Source of the DNA: Acidobacteriota bacterium | GTDB taxonomy: Bacteria > Acidobacteriota > Terriglobia > Terriglobales > Acidobacteriaceae | Assembly (NCBI GenBank): GCA_018268915.1 | Contig: JAFDVQ010000015.1 | Coordinates: forward strand, 62,001-126,000 | Direction: 5' to 3' | DNA length: 64,000 nucleotides | Shown: in pieces, positions 27,061-36,617 of the stretch | How the letters are laid out: each line of letters begins with the position of its first letter | Position numbering within the stretch: the first letter of the stretch is position 1 | Translations under genes and position numbers: made by a program | Notes under the pieces: generated by a model | Databases searched by the model: none | Seen by the model: the letters and a program-made list of their open reading frames with translations, nothing else | What the model was told of the DNA's origin: nothing

Positions 27061-27837
27061 ATGCGGATCGCCATCATCACGCTTCAAAGCGCGGCGATTG
27101 CTGTCCTGTTTGCCTGCGCAATCTCTACGCCAGCTCAAAATCCGGAGTCCGCATCCCCAGCTGAAGCGGCCCCGACTGGAACAGCAAACAGCATCACTCT
27201 CGATCGCGTGGTTGCCGTCGTCAATCGCCAGGTGATTCTTCAGAGCGATCTCGAAGACGAGATGCAGCTCTCGGTACTCGATCCCAGTACGAACGGCAAC
27301 GCCAAAGATACCCGGCAGCAAGCCCTCGATCGCCTCATCAGCCGCACGCTGATCCAGCTTCAGATTCAGCAGGAGAACATCCCTGCCGCTGAACCGACAC
27401 CCGCACAGATAGCCGCGCGCCTCAGAGACATTCGCGCCGACCTGCCGGCGTGTGTGCGAGCAGACTGCGCCACGGATGCCGGTTGGAACTCGTTCCTGGC
27501 AAGCCACGAGCTGTCCTTCGCGCGCGTGGACAAGTACCTGCGCAATCGTCTGCAGATTCTCAGCTTCATCGAACTGCGATTCCGTCAGGGCATCCGCATC
27601 ACGCCGGAAGAAATCGAAACGTACTATCGCGAAACTCTGCTCCCGCAATATCCCTCGGGCCAGACACCCCCTCCATTGCAGCAGGTGTCAGCGCGCATTG
27701 AGGAGATTCTCCTTCAGCAACGTGTCAACGCACTCTTCGACACCTGGCTCTCCAACCTGCGAAGTCAGGGACAGATTCAGATCCTCGACTCGTCACTCGA
27801 AAGAGCATCAGCCGACGACGGAGCGTCGAAGGAATGA
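27061..27837 (+). CDS. SurA N-domain-like periplasmic protein
   Basis: A 258-residue exported protein with a signal peptide (about 1-25, ending STPAQ). Its chaperone-type SurA-N domain shows RVVAVVNRQVILQSDLEDEM at about 48-67, then LISRTLIQLQ and ITPEEIETYYRETLLP. No parvulin/rotamase domain follows, so this is a chaperone-like, not an isomerase-containing, SurA relative. The ATG at 27061 lies 17 nt after the TamA-like gene; an alternative TTG start overlaps it. Its own stop overlaps the tamB start. Confidence 0.8.
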   Translation: MRIAIITLQSAAIAVLFACAISTPAQNPESASPAEAAPTGTANSITLDRVVAVVNRQVILQSDLEDEMQLSVLDPSTNGNAKDTRQQALDRLISRTLIQLQIQQENIPAAEPTPAQIAARLRDIRADLPACVRADCATDAGWNSFLASHELSFARVDKYLRNRLQILSFIELRFRQGIRITPEEIETYYRETLLPQYPSGQTPPPLQQVSARIEEILLQQRVNALFDTWLSNLRSQGQIQILDSSLERASADDGASKE

Positions 27838-30800
27838 GCCTCTCAGGCCAGATGCCACCCACGAAACAAATTCCGGAGAACGGCGAGCTGCCCGCGCCTC
27901 GATCGCGCCGCCGCTACCTTCGCCGCCTTTTTTGGGGCGGATCGGGCCTGACTGTTCTGCTCATTATCATTCTCGTTTGTCTTTACTTTTGGGCCAGCTC
28001 GTCCAGCTTTGAAAACCTCGTTCGCAAACGCATCATAGCTCGGTTCGAAACCGCAACTGGCGGCCGTGCCGAAATCGGCTCTTTCCGCTGGAGTCTGCCT
28101 AAGCTCGAAGCGGACGTCGACGGCCTCGTCCTCCATGGCCGCGAGGCGCAGAGCGACGCTCCTTACGCAAGAGTTGCCTCACTCCACGTGGCGATCAGCA
28201 TCCTCGATTTCTGGAGTCCTCGCATTCTTCTGCGCGACCTCGAAATCGTTAAGCCGGAAATTCACATCATCCGCTACGCTGACGGAACTACAAACCAGCC
28301 TCAGCCTGGAGTCAAATCCTCTTCGCACCCAGTCGACACGCTTTTCGATCTGCAGGCTGGCCACATTGAAGTGCAACACGGGTTGCTCGACTTCGACGAT
28401 CGCTCCGACGAAGTAGACGACTTTCAGGATCGGCACATCCCACTGGACTTCGGCGCTAACGATGTCTCGCTCGTGATGCAGTATTTCTCAGGCAGCGGTG
28501 CCAACCCGGAAAAATATCATCTCGACGCGAATGTGCACGACCTGCATCTCTCGCGCGGCCAATCAAGCCACCCTGAGGCTCCGCCGGTAGAAGGGCAGAT
28601 TCAGGCATCGGTGGACATCCTTCGGAATGCCGTCTACCTCCGCTCCATGCAGGTCACCGCGCACAGCAAAGGCTCCAAAGATCGGCAACTCAATATCGCC
28701 GGCGAGCTGCTCGATTTCACACGTCCACATTGGAAAGCTACAGCGCAAGGTGAGCTCGACCTGAAGTTGATGGAGCCCGCCACCGGCTATCCAAACACAC
28801 CGGAAGGTATTGCCCACTTAAACCTCATCGCCCAGGGACACCAAGGTGAGTTCCGTATCGACGGCGCCATCCACGCTGATAACGCCTCCTATATCGGCAC
28901 CGGCGTTTTCTCCCGCGGAGTGACTCTCGATGCCCGCGTACATGCCGACCCTCTTCACCTTCAGATCACAAACGTCACAACGCGTCTGAAGACAGGAGGC
29001 CAGTTGGAAGGGGACGTACTTCTCGACCACTGGATCGCTCCGTTGTCGAGCACCCCCGTGATGGAAGCTGCCGCTCCGCTAAAGCGCGAAAAGAAGGGCC
29101 GTTCGCACGAACGCGCGGCAGCTCCGGTCGTCCGGCCTAAACCCGACAATCTTCTCCACACCAATGGCAAGGTCCACGCATTTTTCCGTAACGTGCCCCT
29201 CGACACCGTTCTGGATCTCGTAAGCTTGCCTCCATTCAAACGCCTCGGCATCGGCTCACTCATCAATGGTCCCTCCACCGCCGAGTGGAACAATGGCGAC
29301 GTCGACACTCTCACTATCTCCACAAATTTCAAGCTGGCTGCTCCGACCAATCCCGTGCAGGGCGAAACCCCGGCCAGCGGTGCCATTGACGCAACCTACT
29401 TGCAACGAACGGGCGCAGTCGATCTGCGAACCTTGGATGTTGTCCTTCCGTCGAGTCATCTGACCGCGCACGGCAGACTGGGCGCGTACCCGATGACCAG
29501 CCCAACCGGCATCAATGTAGACTTCCAGTCGCATGACTTGGGTGAATTCGACACCATCTTCCGCGATCTTGGACTGACGCGCAACGGCAACGCCGGGACG
29601 GCCGCCTTGCCGCTTTCACTCGGCGGCGAAGCCGATTTTCACGGTACCTGGGCTGGCTCGCTGGTCGATCCTCTTCTTACCGGCAAGTTCGAAGCAACAA
29701 ACTTCTCGCTTGAGATTCCTGCCACTTCGAACAGCGCCCAGGCCCGATCCGTCCATCTGGATTCGCTGGATCTGACCGGCAGCTATTCCGCCGAGAAAAT
29801 AGCCATCGACCACGGCCAGCTTCATCACGGCGACGCAGCCATCACACTGGATGGAACTCTGACCGCAGTCCTGCCTGCCGGAAAGAAATCCGGCCGCCCG
29901 CACTTCGATTCCAATTCGCTTCTGCACGCCAACATTCACGCTGACAAGGTAAACGCAGATGAAGTCGCCTCCCTGCTCGGCAAGGACGTTCCTCTTACGG
30001 GAACCATGTCCGCCAGGCTCTTCGTCGATGGCCCCTACTCAGCCATGAACGGGAATGGCTGGATACAGCTCGAAAACGGCACCCTCTACGGAGAGCCGCT
30101 CTCCCGCGCACGTGTCGATGGCAATATTGCAGGAAAGGTTGTTCAACTTTCCTCCGCGACGTTGACCGCTCCATCCGGCACCATCAATGCGTCCGGAACC
30201 TACGATCTGGCCACAGAGCATTTCACTGTGAACGCGCGCACCAGCAACCTCGACATCGCGCAGCTCGACCACATCCGGCAACACACCACCAGCATCGAAG
30301 GCAATCTCGGCTTCACGCTTACTGGTTCCGGCACCCTCGACGATCCCCGCCTCGAAGCTCGCGCCACCCTTTCCAACCTCAACGTCAGTGGGGAAAAGTT
30401 CGGAGCCATTGAACTGACGGCGCACACCGCCAATCATTCCTCCACGTACGACCTCACATCGCAGCTTGATGGGGCGGAACTGACCGCTCACGGCCAGACT
30501 GCGTTGAGCGGCGACTACGAAACCAAAGCATCGTTGAGCTTTTCCCGGTTTGATATTGGACACTTGCTCGCGGCCGCTCACGTCAGCGGTCTCAACGGAC
30601 AATCCAACCTTGAAGGCGATGTCCATCTCGAAGGTCCACTCGCGCATTTCGATCAGATGCGTGGCGAAGCCCGCATCAAGGACCTCGCTCTCACTGTCTC
30701 GAGCGTTCACCTCCGCAGCGACGGCGGGATGCACGCCACCATGGGCAATTCCCAGATCAAACTTGATCCGCTGCACATCACCGGCGAGCAAACCGACGTT

Positions 30801-32114
30801 CGCGTTCAAGCCTCATTGAACCTCGCGGAGAAGCGGCGTCTCGATCTCGCAGCAAATGGCTCCATCAATCTCAAGCTCGCCGAGACCATCGATCCCGATC
30901 TCACCGCAAGCGGCACCACGACCTTCCGCGTTGAAGCCCACGGCCCGCTGAGCGATCCGAACCTCACGGGCCGCATTGATTTCGAAAACGCATCGCTCGC
31001 TCTCGAAGACCTGCCGAATAGCCTCAGCCAGCTTCACGGCACGCTCGAATTCAATCAGAACCGCCTCGAGGTCAAATCCCTCACTGCGATGAGCGGTGGC
31101 GGCCAGCTCAGCGTCACTGGCTACCTCTCATACCAGCATGGCCTCTATGCAGATCTCGCTTTGAAGGGAAAATCAATCAGGATCCGTTATCCGCAGGGTG
31201 TCAGTTCCGCTGCCGACATCAACCTCCAGCTTCAGGGTCCGCAGAACAACCTGCTGCTCAGCGGCAATGTAATGATTACGCGCTTCACAGTGAGCCCCGA
31301 GCTCGATTTCATCGCTCTCGCCTCGCAAAGCGCGAAATCCCAGCCGATCGCACCTGCTAACGCTCCCTCAAATCACATCCGGCTCGACGTGCGCATTCAG
31401 TCCTCGCCTCAGCTCAACTTCCAGAACGCATACGCAAAGCTTGCAGGCGATGTGGACCTTCGTCTTCGCGGCACCCTCGCATCTCCTTCTCTCCTCGGTC
31501 GTATCTCCATTACCGAAGGAAGCGCCACCATCGCCGGCACTCGCTATGAGCTGCAGCGCGGCGAGATCAACTTCACCAATCCGGTTCGCATTCAGCCCAA
31601 CATCGATCTCAACGCCACCGCGCGCGTGGAAGACTACGACATCACTCTCGGCCTTCATGGGTCGGTCGATCAGATGTCCGTCACCTACCGGAGCGATCCT
31701 CCGCTGCCTGAAGCCGACGTCGTAGCCCTGCTGGCTCTGGGACGTACCCAGGATCAGCAGCGGCTGTATACCCGCCAGCAGGAACAGCTGGCCGCCAACC
31801 CCGCCACCGACGCGCTCCTCGGCGGCGCCCTCAATGCAACGGTCAGCAGCCGCGTTCAAAAACTATTCGGAGCAGGCTCGGTCAAGGTCGACCCCAACTA
31901 CCTCGGCGTGCTCGGAAACTCTACGACCCGCATCACCGTCGAAGAGCAACTCGGCAAGAATCTCACTCTGACGTACGCCACCGATGTAGACACGACCGCA
32001 CAGCAGCTGTTGCAGGCCGAGATCGCAATCAACCGCCATGTGTCGCTGCTCGTGGCCCGCGACGAATCCGGTGTCTTTTCAATGGTGGTGAAAGCAACGC
32101 GCAGGTTCCGCTAG
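27834..32114 (+). CDS. tamB: TamB-type translocation and assembly module / AsmA-like protein
   Basis: A 1426-residue protein anchored in the inner membrane by one N-terminal helix (about 36-60, LTVLLIIILVCLYFWAS). A long beta-repeat groove spans the periplasm, and the C-terminal TamB (DUF490) domain carries SDPPLPEADVVALLALGR. Members work with TamA or move phospholipid to the outer membrane. The ATG overlaps the previous stop (ATGA) and is preceded by AAGGA. Low-complexity turns of Gly, Leu, Asp and Asn fit the beta-taco fold. Confidence 0.92.
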   Translation: MSLSGQMPPTKQIPENGELPAPRSRRRYLRRLFWGGSGLTVLLIIILVCLYFWASSSSFENLVRKRIIARFETATGGRAEIGSFRWSLPKLEADVDGLVLHGREAQSDAPYARVASLHVAISILDFWSPRILLRDLEIVKPEIHIIRYADGTTNQPQPGVKSSSHPVDTLFDLQAGHIEVQHGLLDFDDRSDEVDDFQDRHIPLDFGANDVSLVMQYFSGSGANPEKYHLDANVHDLHLSRGQSSHPEAPPVEGQIQASVDILRNAVYLRSMQVTAHSKGSKDRQLNIAGELLDFTRPHWKATAQGELDLKLMEPATGYPNTPEGIAHLNLIAQGHQGEFRIDGAIHADNASYIGTGVFSRGVTLDARVHADPLHLQITNVTTRLKTGGQLEGDVLLDHWIAPLSSTPVMEAAAPLKREKKGRSHERAAAPVVRPKPDNLLHTNGKVHAFFRNVPLDTVLDLVSLPPFKRLGIGSLINGPSTAEWNNGDVDTLTISTNFKLAAPTNPVQGETPASGAIDATYLQRTGAVDLRTLDVVLPSSHLTAHGRLGAYPMTSPTGINVDFQSHDLGEFDTIFRDLGLTRNGNAGTAALPLSLGGEADFHGTWAGSLVDPLLTGKFEATNFSLEIPATSNSAQARSVHLDSLDLTGSYSAEKIAIDHGQLHHGDAAITLDGTLTAVLPAGKKSGRPHFDSNSLLHANIHADKVNADEVASLLGKDVPLTGTMSARLFVDGPYSAMNGNGWIQLENGTLYGEPLSRARVDGNIAGKVVQLSSATLTAPSGTINASGTYDLATEHFTVNARTSNLDIAQLDHIRQHTTSIEGNLGFTLTGSGTLDDPRLEARATLSNLNVSGEKFGAIELTAHTANHSSTYDLTSQLDGAELTAHGQTALSGDYETKASLSFSRFDIGHLLAAAHVSGLNGQSNLEGDVHLEGPLAHFDQMRGEARIKDLALTVSSVHLRSDGGMHATMGNSQIKLDPLHITGEQTDVRVQASLNLAEKRRLDLAANGSINLKLAETIDPDLTASGTTTFRVEAHGPLSDPNLTGRIDFENASLALEDLPNSLSQLHGTLEFNQNRLEVKSLTAMSGGGQLSVTGYLSYQHGLYADLALKGKSIRIRYPQGVSSAADINLQLQGPQNNLLLSGNVMITRFTVSPELDFIALASQSAKSQPIAPANAPSNHIRLDVRIQSSPQLNFQNAYAKLAGDVDLRLRGTLASPSLLGRISITEGSATIAGTRYELQRGEINFTNPVRIQPNIDLNATARVEDYDITLGLHGSVDQMSVTYRSDPPLPEADVVALLALGRTQDQQRLYTRQQEQLAANPATDALLGGALNATVSSRVQKLFGAGSVKVDPNYLGVLGNSTTRITVEEQLGKNLTLTYATDVDTTAQQLLQAEIAINRHVSLLVARDESGVFSMVVKATRRFR

Positions 32115-32126
32115 GCCCCGCTGTGT

Positions 32127-33968
32127 TCAGTGCGCTTTCGCAGGCGCCCTCTCCGAGTGGGCATTCGGCATAAAGATACACATCGCGGTTCCTGCTCTTT
32201 CCCCCTGCTGGCTGCGAAACTTCAGCACTCCCTCTTGTTGCTCGATCAGCGCCTTGGTAGCCCACAATCCAATCCCGGTCCCGACCTCAGCTTTGGTCGT
32301 GAAGAACGGGATGAATATCTTCTTCTGCACCTCGCGCGACATACCGCTTCCATTATCGGCCAGCGTAATCCGTACACCCGGATCGTCCGCTTTATTCCAC
32401 CGTCGCGACAACCGGGCTCTAAGCCAGATCTTGCCGCCCATCTTCGACGCGTCGATAGCATTCGTCACCAGGTTCGACAATGCTTGTCTGAGCTCTCCCT
32501 GCCTCCCGTAAAGCTTTAGGTCAGGCGCAACCGAGACGAGAGTTTCGATGTGCTTGTAGGCAAGCTTCCTTTCATACACGATGAACACATCGCGCACCAG
32601 GTCGGCCACTGAAATCCAGCGGTCTTTGGAGGAGCCGCGGTAGAAGCCCAGCGTCTGCTGGGCAATTTGGGAAACGCGCGCAAGCTCGCGGTCTGCAATC
32701 TCCAGATGTCGGCAAACTTCCTCGGGCAGCCCCTTCGCCGTCATTGCGAGATAAATAAAATTCGTCACCGCTTCGAGTGGGTTGTTGATCTCATGAGCAA
32801 TCGTCGCTGCGAGCCGACCCGTCGCAGCCAGCTTCTCTGATTGAATCGCGAGTTGCTGTGCGCTCTTCAATTCAGTCATATCTCTAGACACCGCTACAAG
32901 GCGCTCGATCTTCCCCTGTCGATCCAATGCGGGAGTAATCCGCACATCCCAGCTCTTCTTCATTCCGCCCATCGTTAACGAATCACCCTGAAAGCACCCC
33001 ACACGCCCGTTACGCGCTGCCGACAACGTTTCTTCCGCACGGGCCCGGTCCTCTTCGCGCCACAACTCCGACCACTTTTTGTTCAGAAATTGGCTTGAAT
33101 CCGTGATCTCCAGCGTGCGCTGTCCAGCCGGGCTCATGTACTGGATGCGTCCATCAAGGTCTAGAACTTTCACGCAGTCGGAACTGCTTTCAATGATGTT
33201 GCGCGTGAACTCTTCAGTTCGGCGCAACTTTTCCTCCACAACCTTGCGATGCGCGACTTCCTTCTCGCGCTCCTCTACGGCGTCATCAACCGCGGACGCC
33301 TTCTGCTGCAATGTGCTGACCAGCCTATCCCGTTCGTCCAAATCTCCCAGGGCGGTATAACTCTCCGACGGAATGACTGCAGAATGCTGAGAACAAATCT
33401 CGTCGAACATCTCCGAGTATGCTTGACGCCCGAAGTTCCCAATCGGGTAGGCACAGAGAAATTGCAGCTTGTAGCGATGCGCCAGTTCGTCCCACAGGTG
33501 CTCCAGTTCGATAGCCGCCTGATGTTTCCCGTCAGCCCACAGGATCGCGACCATCTCTCCAAATGCCGAAACCGACTTGGCGCCTGGCTTGAGCTTTGTC
33601 TGCGCCCGTTCGATCACTGGCCCCATTTCGTCCCAGAAGCGCTGCTTGTCCGGTCGCCCATCCACCATGAACCGATCCAGGGTTCGGCGGGCATCCACAT
33701 GAATGTACCTTCCCTCCTCGAGGGTCCGAGCCGTGTGGATGCTGTTGCGATTCAGATTTTTTACGAGTTCCAGTTGATGGTCATGAGTGGAGATGACGAC
33801 GCATGCCCCTCCCGATCCCAGCGCAGCTCCCACGAACTCACTCAGGCTCTCGATGAAGGCTGCATCGTTCTCATAGAACTGCACTGCATGCGCCGACGCG
33901 CCAGGACCCATAGCATCAGGGTTATATGGCCGTTCAGTACCTTGCCCGTAGCTGGAACGACTTAACAC
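32127..33968 (-). CDS. Sensor histidine kinase with MEDS and PAS domains
   Basis: A soluble 613-residue kinase. It begins with a MEDS (DcmR-like) sensory domain at about 25-195 (HAVQFYENDAAFIESLSEFV), then a coiled coil (about 205-250) and a PAS domain (about 250-370, IIESSSDCVKVLDLDG). The kinase core has phospho-acceptor His392 in AHEINNPLEAV and an HATPase domain with N, G1 (DNGSGM) and G2 (GTGIGLW) boxes. MEDS domains are thought to sense small organic or redox ligands. GTG 33968 was chosen because GGAGG sits 6 nt upstream. No response regulator is adjacent. Confidence 0.88.
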   Translation of the reverse strand: MLSRSSYGQGTERPYNPDAMGPGASAHAVQFYENDAAFIESLSEFVGAALGSGGACVVISTHDHQLELVKNLNRNSIHTARTLEEGRYIHVDARRTLDRFMVDGRPDKQRFWDEMGPVIERAQTKLKPGAKSVSAFGEMVAILWADGKHQAAIELEHLWDELAHRYKLQFLCAYPIGNFGRQAYSEMFDEICSQHSAVIPSESYTALGDLDERDRLVSTLQQKASAVDDAVEEREKEVAHRKVVEEKLRRTEEFTRNIIESSSDCVKVLDLDGRIQYMSPAGQRTLEITDSSQFLNKKWSELWREEDRARAEETLSAARNGRVGCFQGDSLTMGGMKKSWDVRITPALDRQGKIERLVAVSRDMTELKSAQQLAIQSEKLAATGRLAATIAHEINNPLEAVTNFIYLAMTAKGLPEEVCRHLEIADRELARVSQIAQQTLGFYRGSSKDRWISVADLVRDVFIVYERKLAYKHIETLVSVAPDLKLYGRQGELRQALSNLVTNAIDASKMGGKIWLRARLSRRWNKADDPGVRITLADNGSGMSREVQKKIFIPFFTTKAEVGTGIGLWATKALIEQQEGVLKFRSQQGERAGTAMCIFMPNAHSERAPAKAH

Positions 33969-34323
33969 AAGATGCCTCCACGCTCGGCTCCAGTGGCATC
34001 TTTCTGCTGGTGCACCAAACCTTTAAGCTGTGATGCCACGCTGGAAAACGCAGTTGTACGTTTACACGCCCTTGACGATCCCCAAGGACGTCCCTCCGTC
34101 TGTACTTTCCCAGCCCACCCCAGCCATAAGTAAAGAAACCGGTTGCCTATTCATCTACCCTGACAACCCCAAAACCTTTCCTGCGAATCTGTGTCTATGT
34201 GGCTATGTGGCTTCCGCGCATCCAGCAGGCTGGATCGAACGGAGTTGATTTCGAGAATTGGGAGGGTAACTGGCCCACTAGAAGCACCCTCAATCGAGAA
34301 TTTGCGTTAAGAAAGGACTATTT
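33969..34323. other. 355-nt intergenic region between divergent genes
   Basis: The region separates the MEDS kinase (minus) from the BON protein (plus) and must hold both promoters. I find a short TCCAGCAGGCTGGA palindrome near 34219 and GAAAGGA ahead of the BON start. I see no convincing promoter pair, and the 72-codon frame inside shows no gene-like features. Confidence 0.5.
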
Positions 34324-35115
34324 ATGGCAACAGCAAAGTACATTTCCCCAGTTGCATTGGCGGCGGCGCTTGTCGCTGGCTCAATCGCTTTCACTCCCGC
34401 ATCCTTCGCGGGTACTACCATTGGAATCGCCCAGCAGGACAACAGCAGTGAACTTCAGGGCAAACTAAGCAAGTCGCAGTTCAAAGACGTAAAAGTATCT
34501 CTAGATAAAGATGGCATCGCAACTCTGACAGGAACGGTAAACCTGTACGAATACAAGAAAGATGCTCAGAACCGAATTCGCAAAGCAAAGGGCGTCAATG
34601 GCGTTCGCAACCAGATTCAGGTCTCCGGCCAGAACGCTTCTGACGAGGATCTGAAGAAGAAGCTTGGTGAAAAGCTGACCTACGACCGCGTTGGTTACGG
34701 CAACGCATTCAATGCCATCACGCTGAATGTCGAGAATGGCGTTGTCACGCTCGGCGGGCATGCCCGCACGGACGTCGACAAGGACTCAGCCGTCGCTCTC
34801 GTCTCCACCTACCCTGGAGTCAAGGACGTCGTCGATGACATCGAGGTCGACCCAACTTCCATCATGGATGACCAGACCCGTCTCGCCGTCGCGCGATCGG
34901 TCTATGGCTATCCGTCGCTGAATAAGTACGCGATCGATCCCGCCAAGCCGATCCGCATTTCCGTGCAGAGCGGCCATGTTGAACTCTACGGCGTAGTCGA
35001 TTCCAAGGCTGACAAGGACGCGGCCTATCTCCGCGCCAACAGTGTGCCCGGAGTGTTCAGCGTCAAAAACTACCTTCAGGTAGCAGGCCAGACTAGCGAG
35101 TCTGACAGCAAGTAA
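34324..35115 (+). CDS. Exported protein with three BON domains
   Basis: A 263-residue periplasmic protein with a signal peptide (about 1-29, ending SFA-GTT). Three BON modules follow: at about 48-105 (VKVSLDKDGIATLTGTV), 112-178 (ITLNVENGVVTLGGHA) and 190-255 (RISVQSGHVELYGVV). BON domains bind phospholipid or support envelope stability under osmotic stress, as in OsmY. The ATG has GAAAGGA 7 nt upstream. It is followed by a long perfect hairpin. Confidence 0.9.
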   Translation: MATAKYISPVALAAALVAGSIAFTPASFAGTTIGIAQQDNSSELQGKLSKSQFKDVKVSLDKDGIATLTGTVNLYEYKKDAQNRIRKAKGVNGVRNQIQVSGQNASDEDLKKKLGEKLTYDRVGYGNAFNAITLNVENGVVTLGGHARTDVDKDSAVALVSTYPGVKDVVDDIEVDPTSIMDDQTRLAVARSVYGYPSLNKYAIDPAKPIRISVQSGHVELYGVVDSKADKDAAYLRANSVPGVFSVKNYLQVAGQTSESDSK

Positions 35116-35130
35116 GCAATCAAACACCAG

Positions 35131-35164
35131 CCGTGAGTCGGGTTCGACCAAACCTGACTCACGG
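35131..35164 (+). terminator. Strong hairpin after the BON gene
   Basis: A 14-bp stem (35131-35144 with 35151-35164, one G-T pair, 6-nt loop) lies 15 nt after the BON gene stop. No T-run follows, so it may be a transcript-stabilising or Rho-linked end rather than a classical terminator. Confidence 0.55.
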
Positions 35165-35302
35165 CCGGAGTTCCATCTCCCCTCCTACACAACTCCCGCC
35201 TCTATCTGCTTCTGAATTGGTTGGACGCCCATCTCCCCGATGTGCGACATTTACAGAACTGTAATCATCCAGCCTTTCCCATTCCATACACTTGAGTTCG
35301 CT

Positions 35303-35647
35303 ATGCTGAACGATGGTCCCTTGACGATTGATCGCGCCGATGGCAAGAACGCGGGCACCCGAATTTTTCGCCTGAACGGTCCCTTGACTCTTCGCAACCT
35401 TTTTGAACTGCAGAGTGAATTGCGAACTGCGGCATTGCCTCCGCTCACTGTTATCGATCTCAGTCAGGTCCCCTACATGGACTCCGCCGGAATGGGCCTC
35501 GTAATGAATCACTATGTGCGTTGCCAGACCAATGGCACAAAGTTGGTGGTATCCGGCGCAAACAGCCGCGTGATGGACCTTTTCAAAGTCACGAAGGTCG
35601 ACACCGTGCTTCCACTCGCTCCTAGCATCGAAGCCGCCGAAGACTGA
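35303..35647 (+). CDS. STAS-domain anti-sigma factor antagonist
   Basis: A 114-residue cytosolic STAS protein of the SpoIIAA/RsbV type. After NGPLTLRNLFELQSEL comes VIDLSQVPYMDSAGMGLV, where Ser61 in DSAG is the expected phosphorylation site used in partner switching. The ATG at 35303 has GAG 7 nt upstream; the frame is open back to 35240 but without family sequence. No kinase or phosphatase partner is adjacent. Confidence 0.85.
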   Translation: MLNDGPLTIDRADGKNAGTRIFRLNGPLTLRNLFELQSELRTAALPPLTVIDLSQVPYMDSAGMGLVMNHYVRCQTNGTKLVVSGANSRVMDLFKVTKVDTVLPLAPSIEAAED

Positions 35648-35716
35648 ACATCATATCTACTCCGCCTTCGTATCTATCCACTACTAGTCCTTTACACTGG
35701 TTGATGGAACTGAGCG

Positions 35717-36580
35717 ATGGGCGTTTTCGGCAAAACCCGCACAACACTGGAGATGATCAGGTGGGAGCACTCGATCTTCGCCCTTCCCTTCGCTCTCACC
35801 GCGGTGCTTCTTGCAAGTCACGGAACTCCCGGCTGGCGAACACTCGGTTGGATTCTCGTCGCGATGGTCACTGCCCGCTCCTGTGCCATGGCCTTCAATC
35901 GCTGGGCCGACGCCGATCTGGACGCCGCCAATCCAAGAACCAGCAATCGAGCCATCCCTGCCGGCCTTCTATCCAGGGAGTTTGTCCTCGGCTTCACGAT
36001 CCTTATGGGCCTTGGTTTCGTCGTAGCTGCCTCTCAGCTCAACCGCCTCACCCTCTATCTTGCCCCGCTCGTCCTCATAATTCTCCTCGGCTATAGCTAC
36101 ATGAAGCGTCTGACCCGGTGGTCTCACCTGGTGCTCGGTCTGGCTCTTGGCCTTGCACCCTCAGCCGCATGGATCGCCGTTCGCGGCAGTCTTGACCCGC
36201 GCATCGTCGTCCTCACTATCGCCGTAATGCTGTGGGTCGGCGGCTTCGACGTGCTGTACGCGTGCCAGGACTTCGAACACGACCGCAGTGTTGGTCTTCA
36301 CAGCATTCCGCAGTCTCTGGGAATTCCCAACGCCTTTCGAGTGGCGCGTATCATGCACCTGACGATGTTCTGCCTGCTCGTTTCCTTCGGATACCTCTTT
36401 CACTTCGGCATTGCCGGATGGCTCGGCGTCGCCGCTACCGGACTGCTCCTCGCATACGAACACGCCATCGTCTCACCCAAAGACATGAAGCGTCTCAACG
36501 CAGCCTTTTTCACCATGAACGGCGTTATCGCCACGGTCTTTCTGTGTTTCGTTGCTGCCGACATCTGGCTCAGAAAATAG
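35717..36580 (+). CDS. UbiA-family 4-hydroxybenzoate polyprenyltransferase-like protein
   Basis: An integral membrane prenyltransferase of 287 residues with about 8-9 helices. Both Asp-rich motifs are present: NRWADADLD near 61-69 and DFEHDRSVG near 184-192, followed by LHSIPQSLG. The second motif resembles the ubiA_other/MqnP branch, which acts in futalosine-pathway menaquinone synthesis (from memory, not an alignment). It attaches a polyprenyl chain to an aromatic acid. It precedes pheA by 37 nt. Confidence 0.85.
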   Translation: MGVFGKTRTTLEMIRWEHSIFALPFALTAVLLASHGTPGWRTLGWILVAMVTARSCAMAFNRWADADLDAANPRTSNRAIPAGLLSREFVLGFTILMGLGFVVAASQLNRLTLYLAPLVLIILLGYSYMKRLTRWSHLVLGLALGLAPSAAWIAVRGSLDPRIVVLTIAVMLWVGGFDVLYACQDFEHDRSVGLHSIPQSLGIPNAFRVARIMHLTMFCLLVSFGYLFHFGIAGWLGVAATGLLLAYEHAIVSPKDMKRLNAAFFTMNGVIATVFLCFVAADIWLRK

Positions 36581-36617
36581 ATATTCTGCCCGCGAGTCCG
36601 CGGAGAAAGTTCTGCCT

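Noticed and set aside
34030..34248. 72-codon frame between the MEDS kinase and BON genes
   Set aside because: No ribosome binding site, no recognisable domain and proline-rich shadow-like composition.
35131..35164. Hairpin after the BON gene as a copy of the variable-stem family
   Set aside because: It lacks the GGGTGCC head and GGGA tail; it is an isolated gene-end hairpin.
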